Below, one piece after another: positions 11,898 through 21,608 of a DNA stretch of 64,000 nt. The DNA lies in assembly GCA_963700475.1 (NCBI GenBank), contig CAVOXR010000009.1, positions 1 through 64,000 of the forward strand. Reading direction: 5' to 3'. The position numbers and the translations under genes were made by a program. Positions within the stretch are counted from its first letter, which is position 1. Each line of letters opens with the position of its first letter. Below the pieces are notes generated by a model. The model was not told where the DNA came from and did not search any database. It was given only the letters and a program-made list of their open reading frames with translations. Origin of the DNA: Prado023 sp963700475 (lineage in GTDB: Bacteria > Actinomycetota > Actinomycetes > S36-B12 > CAIYMF01).

Positions 11898-12143
11898 TCA
11901 GACCGTCATAATATCCTTTTCTTTGGCAACCACTATAATGTCCACCTTTTTTATGTATTCATCGGTCATATGTTGAACCTCCTCAACCGATTCCTTTTCA
12001 ATATCCTCGGGTAATCCGTTTTTGAGCAGTTTTTTCAGTTCTTCATTGGCATCCCGGCGGGCATTGCGAACGCTCACCTTGGTATTTTCACCCATGGTTT
12101 TCACCTGTTTAACCAGGTTCTTGCGGCGTTCTTCGGTAAGCGG
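11898..12143 (-). CDS. frr: Ribosome recycling factor, C-terminal fragment cut by the chimeric join
   Basis: Frr splits the ribosome after termination, together with EF-G. Only the last 80 or so residues are present, from PLTEERRKNLVKQVKTM through RNARRDANEELKKLL to the end KEKDIMTV, with TGA at 11,898-11,900. The PLTEERRK stretch normally sits after about 105 residues that are missing here. In their place the reading frame passes into unrelated GC-rich coding sequence. The codons retained are AT-rich like the genes to the left. The truncation is the contig join, not a biological deletion. Confidence 0.92.
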   Translation of the reverse strand, partial: PLTEERRKNLVKQVKTMGENTKVSVRNARRDANEELKKLLKNGLPEDIEKESVEEVQHMTDEYIKKVDIIVVAKEKDIMTV

Positions 12144-12150
12144 CGGCCCG
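12141..12150. other. Chimeric junction between Bacteroidetes and actinobacterial DNA
   Basis: Left of here base composition, codon use and gene families are Bacteroidetes-like. Right of here GC rises sharply and the genes are actinobacterial. Two minus-strand coding frames, frr and an acetyltransferase-like protein, are fused in frame at CCGCCG, which may be the short shared sequence at the join. Both genes are incomplete at this point. Confidence 0.9.
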
Positions 12151-12533
12151 GCGCGCACGGGTGGGGCGGACCTCGTGAACCACCAGTCCCACTCCCAGTG
12201 CTCGACGGGACGGATCCTGGCCGGCAGGTGCGTGAAGGCCCGGCGCTCCACGGTGATCCCCTCAGGCATGCCACCGTCGTCCACCAGGGCCACGACACAT
12301 CGCGCCACGGCGGGTGGATCCTGGCCCATGGCGATGATCCATGGCCGGTCCCAGGTGGCGTGCAGGGAGCGCCAGGCGACACCACCGGCCTCGGCGTGAA
12401 CGGCAGACACCACGTCCAGTCGTGCGCCCACCTCGAGGTACGTCTGTGCGCCCTCGTCGTCACGCGGCACGGCCGATCGGATCCGGTCGGCCAGCACGGG
12501 GTCGGGGGTGGGGACGCTCACGGTGCCTATCAT
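12148..12533 (-). CDS. Actinobacterial protein, possibly a GNAT acetyltransferase; C-terminus lost at the join
   Basis: About 128 residues from the ATG at 12,531-12,533: MIGTVSVPTPDPVLADRI, then GAQTYLEVGARLDVV, GGVAWRSLHATWDRPWIIAM and RPVEHWEWDWWFT. The protein runs into the chimeric junction and then into frr codons, so its true C-terminus is unknown. I associate this WEWDWW-containing sequence with actinobacterial GNAT-like proteins, but no acetyl-CoA loop is visible, so the assignment is tentative. It starts 7 bases from the divergent rarA start, which leaves almost no room for leader sequences. Confidence 0.5.
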
Positions 12534-12539
12534 GGCGGC

Positions 12540-13951
12540 GTGCCCGGCCCCTCCCGAACGACCCCCACAGGTCCGTCGCTGTTCGACGCCTCCGGGGCTC
12601 AGTGACCGTTCGGTGGATGCCACGGCACCCCTGGCTGTGCGGATGCGGCCCCGGGACCTCTCGGAGCTCGTCGGGCAGGCGGACCTCGTCGCGCCGGGAT
12701 CCCCCCTGCGTCGGCTCATCGACGGGTCCGGCGCGGCGTCCGTGATCCTCTGGGGCCCGCCGGGGACCGGCAAGACCACGATCGCGTCCCTGGTCAGCGG
12801 GGCCGCGGGCCGGCGTTTCGTCGAGCTCAGTGCGGTCACCGCCGGGGTCAAGGACGTGCGCGCCGCCATCGACACCGCCCGGATGTCGGGGGTGCCGACC
12901 GTCCTGTTCATCGACGAGGTCCACCGGTTCACCCGCACCCAGCAGGACGCGCTGCTGCCCGGGGTGGAGAACGGGTGGGTGACGCTGGTCGCCGCGACCA
13001 CCGAGAACCCGAGCTTCTCGGTCGTCTCCCCGCTGCTGTCCCGCTCCCTGCTGCTGACCCTGAGCTCCCTGACCGACGAGCAGGTGGGGGAGCTGCTCGA
13101 CCGGGCCGTCCTCGATCCCCGCGGCCTCGCGGGTCGGGTCGCGCTGTCGAGGGAGGCGCGGGCGGACCTCATCCGCTACTGCGGTGGGGACGCCCGCCGC
13201 GCCCTGACGTACCTGGAGGCAGCCGCCGAGGGAGTGGCCGGCGCCGGCGCCGACGGGGAGCCGGAGGGGGAGGGGACGCCGCCGGCGATCAGCGCCGAGC
13301 ACGTGGGGGTCGCCGTCCAGCGGGCGCTGGTCCGCTACGACCGCACCGGGGACCAGCACTACGACGTCATCTCGGCGTTCATCAAGAGCGTCCGGGGCAG
13401 CGATGTGGATGCGGCCCTGCACTACCTGGCCCGGATGATCGAGGCCGGGGAGGATCCGCGGTTCATCGCCCGCAGGTTGGTGATCCTGGCCAGCGAGGAC
13501 ATCGGGCTGGCGGACCCCAGCGCCCTGGGCGTTGCCACGGCGGCGATGACCTCCTCTGCCCAGATCGGGCTCCCGGAGGCCCGGCTGCCCCTGGCGCAGG
13601 CCACGATCCACCTGGCGCTGGCGCCCGAAGTCGAACGCCGTGATCCGGGCCATCGACGCCGCGCAGGCCGATGTCCGCGCCGGGCTGGTGGGCCAGGTGC
13701 CCGCGCACCTGCGCGACGGGCACTACCCGAACGCAGCCACCCTGGGAGTCGTCGGCTACCGCTACCCGCATGACGATCCCTCGGGCGTGCTGGCCCAGCA
13801 GTACGCGCCGGACCCGGTGGTCGGCCGGCACTACTACGAGCCCGGGGGGCACGGCGTCGAGGCCCGGCTCGGCGATGTCCTGGCCCGCCTCCGGGCTGCG
13901 CTCGCCGGCGAGGCGCCCCCGGATCGAGGTGGCCCAGCCAGCACCGGATGA
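12540..13951 (+). CDS. rarA: Replication-associated recombination protein A (RarA/MgsA AAA ATPase)
   Basis: RarA is a clamp-loader-like AAA+ ATPase that acts at stalled replication forks. Visible: LAVRMRPRDLSELVGQADLV, Walker A GPPGTGKTTIA, Walker B LFIDEVHRF, sensor ATTENPSFSV, and the C-terminal SAFIKSVRGSDVDAALHYL, the usual RarA tetramerisation region. The start is probably the GTG at 12,540 (VPGPSRTTPTGPSLFDASG), because SLFD is typical of RarA N-termini. That frame shifts near 12,600. A second shift near 13,630 leads to the end GHYPNAATLGVVGYRYPHD at 13,951. About 470 residues. It lies just upstream of the alaS cluster, a common actinobacterial order. Confidence 0.9.
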
Positions 13952-14029
13952 CTGCCGCCGTCCCCACCTCGACTCCGCGGTTCGACGTCCCTTCGGGGCC
14001 ATCGGTCGGCGACCTGCTCCCGTCCTGCC

Positions 14030-14059
14030 GATCTGCTCCCCTCCTGGTGGGAGCGGATC
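14030..14059 (+). terminator. Hairpin after rarA, possible terminator
   Basis: Inverted repeat GATCTGCTCCC / GGGAGCGGATC with an 8-base loop, in the 148-base gap between rarA and the next gene. No U-tract follows, as is common in high-GC actinobacteria, so a role in termination or mRNA stability is inference. Confidence 0.4.
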
Positions 14060-14099
14060 GTCGCAACGGGAGCGAATCCGGGGCGTTAGGGTTCGGTCC

Positions 14100-14401
14100 A
14101 TGAGTAGGACCTTCTGGATGGTGGTCGGCGCCGTGGGTGGCGTGGTGGCCTACCGCAAGGGCACGCAGGCAGCCGCGCGCGCCAAGGAGCTGGGCCCGCT
14201 GGGCTCCGCCCAGGTCGCGGCGCAGACGACCAGCAAGTTGGCCGGGAAGACTGCCAACGGACTCGGCCGGCTCCAGGACGTCAAGGCGCGACGTGAGGGG
14301 CGCCTGCTCACCGGTACCGCGCAGGAGGTCACGAGCGGACCGCCCCCCGAGGACTGGGTTCCCGCCCCCACGAAGCCCGCCACGACGAGGAACGGCACCC
14401 C

Positions 14402-14405
<4 letters not shown>
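14100..14405 (+). CDS. Small conserved actinobacterial protein upstream of alaS (DUF6167-like)
   Basis: 101 residues: an N-terminal hydrophobic segment (MSRTFWMVVGAVGGVVAY) followed by an Ala/Lys/Arg-rich region and a Pro-rich tail. It resembles the small single-membrane-segment proteins found just before alaS in many actinobacteria; I recall the name DUF6167 but cannot check it. Its TGA overlaps the alaS ATG (ATGA at 14,402), so the two are probably translationally coupled. The function is unknown. Confidence 0.7.
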
Positions 14406-17087
<2,682 letters not shown>

Positions 17088-17088
<1 letters not shown>

Positions 17089-17540
17089 TGCGTCCGGGCG
17101 TCCGGATCGGGATCGACGTCGGGTCCGTGCGGATCGGCGTGGCCCGCACCGACCCCTCCGGGCTGCTGGCGGTTCCCGTGGAGACCGTGGCACGCGGTGA
17201 GGGGGACCTCGCGCGGATCGCCGAGCTGGTCGCCGAACACATGGCCCTCGAGGTCGTCGTGGGCCTGCCGCTGTCGATGTCGGGCAAGCCGGGACCGGCG
17301 GCCGAGGCGGCGCGGGAGTTCGCTGTCCACCTGGCGCCGGTGGTGGCGCCCGTCCCGGTGCGACTGGTCGACGAGCGGCTCTCGACCGTGTCGGCCACCC
17401 GGGACCTGCGGGCGGCTGGTCGGTCGTCGCGGACGAGTCGCGCGGTGGTGGATCAAGCGGCCGCGGTGGTGATCGTCCAATACGCTGTAGACAGTGAGCG
17501 CGCGACCGGCGTCGCGCCCGGGACCCTCGTTCGGGAGTGA
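17088..17540 (+). CDS. ruvX: RuvX/YqgF-type Holliday junction resolvase-like protein
   Basis: 150 residues starting at GTG 17,088, which overlaps the alaS stop by one base. The RNase H-like fold is shown by RIGIDVGSVRIGVARTDPSG (first catalytic Asp), VVVGLPLSMSGKPGP and VRLVDERLSTVSA, with the final acidic residue in VVDQAAAVVIVQ. The family acts in pre-16S rRNA 5'-end processing and/or as a junction resolvase. The order alaS-ruvX-mltG-aroE is typical of actinobacteria. Confidence 0.93.
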
Positions 17541-17541
17541 G

Positions 17542-18663
17542 ATGAGCAACCTCGGCCTGCAGATGTCCGCGGACAGCCGGCCCCCTGAGGGCCCCCGGCA
17601 CCGCGGCCGCTCGTGGATCGCGATCCTTCTGAGCGTCGGGGTCCTGGTCGTGATCGGGCTGGGAGTCAAGTTCGCGATCGAGAACATCCCCGATCTCGGC
17701 GGCCCGGCCGACTACGTCGGGGAGGGGACCGATCCGGTCGAGGTGAAGGTCGAGGAGGGGCAGACGCTCACCGAGATCGGGCGCACGCTGAAGGCGCTCG
17801 GCGTCGTCGCATCCGTCGATGCCTGGCTCGAGGCGGCCGCCAAGGAGCCCGATGCCAAGAAGATCGGCCCCGGTCTGTACGACATGCGCAAGGAGATGAG
17901 CGCGGCGGCGGCCGTGGAGCGGATGATCGATCCGTCGGCGCGGATGACCGACAAGCTGCTCCTGAGGGAGGGCCTTCGGTTCACCCAGAGCATCGAGACG
18001 ATCTCGGCGGCCACGGGCATCTCGAAGAAGAAGCTCGTGGCGGCGTCGAAGAGCGGCAAGATCGGGCTGCCCAAGTACACCGACGACAACGCCGAGGGCT
18101 ACCTCTTCCCCGCGACCTACGAACTCGAGAAGGGGGAGTCGGCGACCGAGATCCTGACCAGGTTGGTGGACCGCTGGAATGACGCCGCGACGACACTGAA
18201 CCTCGACGCCGGGGCCAAGGAGAACGGCGTGACGCCGTATGAGGCGATGATCATCGCCAGCCTCGTGCAGGCCGAGGGGCATCCCGACGACTTCGACAAG
18301 GTCGCACGCGTCATCTACAACCGTCTGGATGAAGCCACGTGGGGCGGCACCTACGGATACCTGCAGATGGACGCCACCGTCAACTACGCCCTCGACAAGT
18401 CGGAGATCAACCTGACGACCGAGGAGCTGCAGAACACCGACTCGCCATTCAACACGTACAAGTACCAGGGCCTGCCGCCCACCCCGATCAACTCGCCCGG
18501 TGAGGCCGCCATCGAGGCGGCGCTGAACCCGGCCGAGGGCGACTGGCTGTGGTACGTCACCGTGAACCCGGACTCCGGTGAGACCAAGTTCACGAACAAC
18601 TACGACGAGTTCCTCGGGTTCAAGTCCGAGCTGTCAGCCTGGCTGGCCGCGAACCCCCAGTGA
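17542..18663 (+). CDS. mltG: Endolytic murein transglycosylase MltG
   Basis: MltG cuts nascent peptidoglycan strands and sets glycan chain length at the inner membrane. 373 residues from ATG 17,542. The start two bases after the ruvX stop is preferred to upstream in-frame codons that lie inside ruvX. A short cytoplasmic tail is followed by one membrane helix (about residues 25-45, WIAILLSVGVLVVIGLG). A LysM-like subdomain (VEVKVEEGQTLTEIGRTLKA) precedes the YceG catalytic domain, with the probable catalytic Glu in IIASLVQAEGH and the later LPPTPINSPGEAAIEAAL motif. The frame is intact. Confidence 0.94.
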   Translation: MSNLGLQMSADSRPPEGPRHRGRSWIAILLSVGVLVVIGLGVKFAIENIPDLGGPADYVGEGTDPVEVKVEEGQTLTEIGRTLKALGVVASVDAWLEAAAKEPDAKKIGPGLYDMRKEMSAAAAVERMIDPSARMTDKLLLREGLRFTQSIETISAATGISKKKLVAASKSGKIGLPKYTDDNAEGYLFPATYELEKGESATEILTRLVDRWNDAATTLNLDAGAKENGVTPYEAMIIASLVQAEGHPDDFDKVARVIYNRLDEATWGGTYGYLQMDATVNYALDKSEINLTTEELQNTDSPFNTYKYQGLPPTPINSPGEAAIEAALNPAEGDWLWYVTVNPDSGETKFTNNYDEFLGFKSELSAWLAANPQ

Positions 18664-18671
18664 CCAACGTG

Positions 18672-18764
18672 CCCCCACCATCCCGCAAACCCTCCGCAAA
18701 GGGTCAGACCCTCCCTGTCAACGCGGAGGGTCTGAACCCTGGCGGAGGGTTTGCGGTGGGGGGG
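18672..18764 (+). repeat. Palindromic repeat family A, copy 1
   Basis: Nearly perfect hairpin. The left arm (18,684-18,714) begins CGCAAACCCTCCGC and the right arm (18,725-18,755) ends GCGGAGGGTTTGCG; a mismatched centre lies in each arm and a 10-base loop between them. An outer CCCCCACC pairs with GGTGGGG beyond the right arm. The element starts 8 bases after the mltG stop and runs to the probable aroE start. Its right arm supplies GGAGGG 6 bases before the GTG at 18,756. A second copy is at 41,459. Confidence 0.85.
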
Positions 18765-19601
18765 CGGCGCAGGGCGGCGGTCCTGGGCAGTCCTATTGCC
18801 CACAGCTTGTCGCCTGTGCTGCACCGAGCTGCGTATGCACAGCTCGGGCTCGACTGGACCTACGACGCGATCGAGGTGGACTCGGCCGGGTTGGCGGGGT
18901 TCCTGGCCGAGTGCGGCCCCGAGTGGGCCGGGCTGTCGCTGACGATGCCGCTGAAGCGCGCTGTGCTGCCCCTGCTCGCCAGCGCCAGTGAGCTGGTCAG
19001 CGTGGTCGGCGGGGCGAACACGGTCGTGTTCGGCGACCAGGGCTTGGTCGGTCACAACACGGACGTCTTCGGGATCATCGAGGCCCTGCGCGGGATCGGC
19101 GCGCAACCCGGGCCGGCGATGGTGCTGGGAGGGGGAGCGACCGCCGCTTCCGCGCTGGCCGCGCTGTCCCAGATGGGCTGTCCCAGCGTCACCGTCCGCG
19201 CCCGACGCCCTGAGGCGGCGGCCGATCTGGTGGAGGTTGCCGAGCGACTTGGCCTCGAGCTGGAGGTAACCGGCTGGCCCGATCGGCTGCCGTCCCGGGA
19301 GGAGTCCTCGATCGTGGTCTGCACGGTCCCGGCCGCGGCGGGTGAGGCGCTCGCAAGGGCTGTTCCCGCCGACCCGGGGTGGTTGCTGGACGTCTCGTAC
19401 TCACCCTGGCCGCCGGCTCTGTTCGCCTCGTGGGTCGCCGCCGGCGGTCGGGCCGTGGCCGGCGACGAGATGCTGCTCCATCAGGCTGTCGAGCAGGTCC
19501 GGCTCATGACCGGGCTGGATCCCGACGTCGCCACCATGCGACACGCCTTGAGCGTTGAACTCGAATGGAGCAGAGCAACTCAAGCCACTGGGGGCTCCTG
19601 A
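18756..19601 (+). CDS. aroE: Shikimate dehydrogenase
   Basis: AroE reduces 3-dehydroshikimate to shikimate with NADPH. Visible: VLGSPIAHSLSPVLHRAAY (substrate serines), SLTMPLKRAV (catalytic Lys), GGANTVVF, HNTDVFGI, the nucleotide loop VLGGGATAASALAAL, and GDEMLLHQAVEQVRLMTG near the end. I place the start at GTG 18,756 (281 residues), just before the conserved N-terminus. An upstream GTG at 18,660 would add 32 residues encoded entirely by the palindromic repeat. The rest of the shikimate genes lie 18 kb away, beyond the pilus locus. Confidence 0.93.
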   Translation: MGGRRRAAVLGSPIAHSLSPVLHRAAYAQLGLDWTYDAIEVDSAGLAGFLAECGPEWAGLSLTMPLKRAVLPLLASASELVSVVGGANTVVFGDQGLVGHNTDVFGIIEALRGIGAQPGPAMVLGGGATAASALAALSQMGCPSVTVRARRPEAAADLVEVAERLGLELEVTGWPDRLPSREESSIVVCTVPAAAGEALARAVPADPGWLLDVSYSPWPPALFASWVAAGGRAVAGDEMLLHQAVEQVRLMTGLDPDVATMRHALSVELEWSRATQATGGS

Positions 19602-19605
19602 CGAT
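19580..19605 (+). promoter_or_regulatory. Sigma-28 (FliA/WhiG)-like promoter box before the DUF4388 gene
   Basis: TCAAGC, 16 bases, CGATTC. It overlaps the last codons of aroE and lies 140 bases before the DUF4388 ATG. Spacing and both half-sites match the boxes at 26,894 and 34,656. The -10 half resembles GCCGATAA, the consensus for flagellar/sporulation sigma factors of the FliA/WhiG class. Confidence 0.5.
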
Positions 19606-19744
19606 TCACCAGCCGAGGAGTGGGGCTGGCCCACGCCTATGCATCCGGTGAGGGTCCCATGGAGCAGGTGGCGGTGTTGAGCGTTGAGCTCACTGTCGTC
19701 GCTGCCCCGGGGAACCGCCCGGGCACCCCAGGAGGGCCGACACC

Positions 19745-21535
19745 ATGACGACCAACCTCTCCGGCAGCCTGTCTGAGTTCAGCCTCGCCGAGGTGTTGTC
19801 CCTGCTCGGGATGGGCGGACGCACCGCCCACATGCAGGTGACGTCGGCTGACTGCGTGGGCACCGTGCACCTCGTGGACGGACGGGTTTCGTCGGCCACC
19901 GCGGACAGCGCCCGTGCGGGGCTCCTGCGCGCGGTGGTCGCGGCCGTCTCCGTGCCGGCCGATGATCTGGCACACGCGCTGCAGTCCGACGATCCGGTGC
20001 GGGCCCTCGTGGAGTCGGGTGTCGTTGACCGGGAAGCCGCTCAGCAGGTGGCCTCCGAGCACTGCACCGAAGCTGTCGGCGAGATGCTCGACTGGACCTC
20101 GGGGGAGTTCGCCGTCTGGGTCGGGTCACACGATCCGGCGGACATCGGGGTCCGGCTCGACGTTGATGATCTGGTGGCCGCCGCACGGGAGCGTGCCCAG
20201 GAGTGGCACGACCTGCGGGCAGCCCTGCCCGAGTCCGACAGCGTCCTGGCACTCGTCCCGGACGTGGCGCAGGCTCCCGTCGTTGACCTGGACGACTGGG
20301 CCGTGCTGGCCCGTGTTGACGGGCGCAGGACCCTGACCGAGGTCCTCGCGGCCATGGGGGCGTCGCCGTTGGCGGCCGGGAATCGCCTGGTCCAGCTCCT
20401 GGACCGTGGGCTTGTGGCAGTCCGGGTCGGCGGAGGTGACGCCGAGCGGGAGCAGATGAGCCAGATGCTGGACGCCTTCGACGCCGGCGGGTCTGTGGAG
20501 GCGGTCATCGAGCTGGCCGCCCAGCCCGAGTCTGAGTTCGTCCCCGACGTCCATGACCTGTTCGTCACCGAGCCGGAGGCCGTCGAGGAGTGGCAGGTCG
20601 CCGCTGTGGATTCATGGGCGGTCGCGGAAGTGGAGCCGTTTGTGGCGTCCAGCTCGGAGTCAGCGCCGGATCCCGAGCAGGTTCCGGCCGAGGAGTATGC
20701 GGTGTCCAGCGAGTGGGCCGCCCTCGTGGCCCCCGAGTTCCCGGCTGGACCGGAGCCGGTGCTCTCCCAGAGCTTTCCGGCGGCGGTCGAGCCGACCCCC
20801 TACGAGCTCGGGGCCGTGGGATTCGCCGCAGAGCCGGTGACGTTCGAGAGTCAGTCGTACGAGGCGGTGGACTCCGCCCACGGATTCGAGCCGGTGGCCT
20901 ATGAGTCCGATCCTCAGGCCTACAACCTGGATCCGACGGGCGATGAGGTCGTTCCGGTCGACTACGAGTCGGCCTCGGCGTTCGTCGAGACAGAGCCGAT
21001 CTCGTCCGAGTCCCACGCGCCCACGTACGAGATCGAGGATGAGGCTCCCGGAGGGGAGCCGGTGACGTTCGACCTCGAGCCAGTCGCTGAACCGGTGGGG
21101 GAGTCGTTCGCCTGGTCCCCGTGGGCGCAGGAGATGGGCTTGGGTGAGGCCCCGGTGGTGGCTGACGCCGAGCCGGAGTCCTTCGCCGGGAGCGGCTTCG
21201 CCGACATGGTCGAGGATGCCGCGGGGCATGGCCACACCGATGCGTTCCCGGTCCCCCAGGCGCCGGTCGGCGTCGTCGAGGACGTGGACCCCGCCGTTGC
21301 CTACGCGCCGGTGGACGACGTCGCGCAGTTCATGCCGCAACCGCGGGATCCCGGCGACGGGGTCGTCGACCCGTCGACCTATGCCCAGGCTGTGGGCGCG
21401 CACGCGGCAGCCCCGCAGGACGTGGCTCCGGAGGAGACAGTTGACGTTCCGGTCCAGACGCCCGGTGGCTCAGCAGCCGACCCCCTGGCCGGCGGCTTGC
21501 TCGCGCACCTGATGTCCAGCGTTCGAGGACTGTGA
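19745..21535 (+). CDS. DUF4388 (PATAN domain) protein with long acidic tail, first gene of the pilus locus
   Basis: 596 residues from ATG 19,745, with an AGGAGGG ribosome site just upstream. The N-terminal 110 or so residues (LSGSLSEFSLAEVLSLLGMG, TAHMQVTS, GTVHLVDGRVSSA) match the PATAN/DUF4388 fold. Residues 150-240 form a second helical region (DWAVLARVDGRRTLTEVLAA) resembling winged-helix output modules. From about residue 260 the protein is disordered, rich in Glu, Pro, Val and Ser, with loose repeats such as PVTFES and PVAYES. PATAN-type regulators are known to bind PilB in cyanobacteria; here the gene lies directly before pilB, so control of the pilus motor is a reasonable inference. 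Confidence 0.75.
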   Translation: MTTNLSGSLSEFSLAEVLSLLGMGGRTAHMQVTSADCVGTVHLVDGRVSSATADSARAGLLRAVVAAVSVPADDLAHALQSDDPVRALVESGVVDREAAQQVASEHCTEAVGEMLDWTSGEFAVWVGSHDPADIGVRLDVDDLVAAARERAQEWHDLRAALPESDSVLALVPDVAQAPVVDLDDWAVLARVDGRRTLTEVLAAMGASPLAAGNRLVQLLDRGLVAVRVGGGDAEREQMSQMLDAFDAGGSVEAVIELAAQPESEFVPDVHDLFVTEPEAVEEWQVAAVDSWAVAEVEPFVASSSESAPDPEQVPAEEYAVSSEWAALVAPEFPAGPEPVLSQSFPAAVEPTPYELGAVGFAAEPVTFESQSYEAVDSAHGFEPVAYESDPQAYNLDPTGDEVVPVDYESASAFVETEPISSESHAPTYEIEDEAPGGEPVTFDLEPVAEPVGESFAWSPWAQEMGLGEAPVVADAEPESFAGSGFADMVEDAAGHGHTDAFPVPQAPVGVVEDVDPAVAYAPVDDVAQFMPQPRDPGDGVVDPSTYAQAVGAHAAAPQDVAPEETVDVPVQTPGGSAADPLAGGLLAHLMSSVRGL

Positions 21536-21608
21536 TGGCTGGGCCGCCCGAAGGGGTGGCCCGGGGCCCGGCACCGGAGATGCGGGGACCCGCGGGGGAG
21601 CGTGGGCC

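Noticed and set aside
1..12140. Horizontal transfer of a Bacteroidetes island into the actinobacterium
   Set aside because: The segment holds single-copy housekeeping genes (prfB, dxs, prmC, frr), one of them cut mid-gene, and no mobility functions. Misassembly explains it better.
11898..13172. A 424-residue fused protein of frr and an upstream GC-rich gene
   Set aside because: The fusion is created by the chimeric join; the part beyond 12,533 is also antisense to rarA.
18660..18755. Upstream GTG start for aroE at 18,660
   Set aside because: It would add 32 residues encoded by the hairpin repeat, unlike any aroE N-terminus; GTG 18,756 has a better ribosome site.
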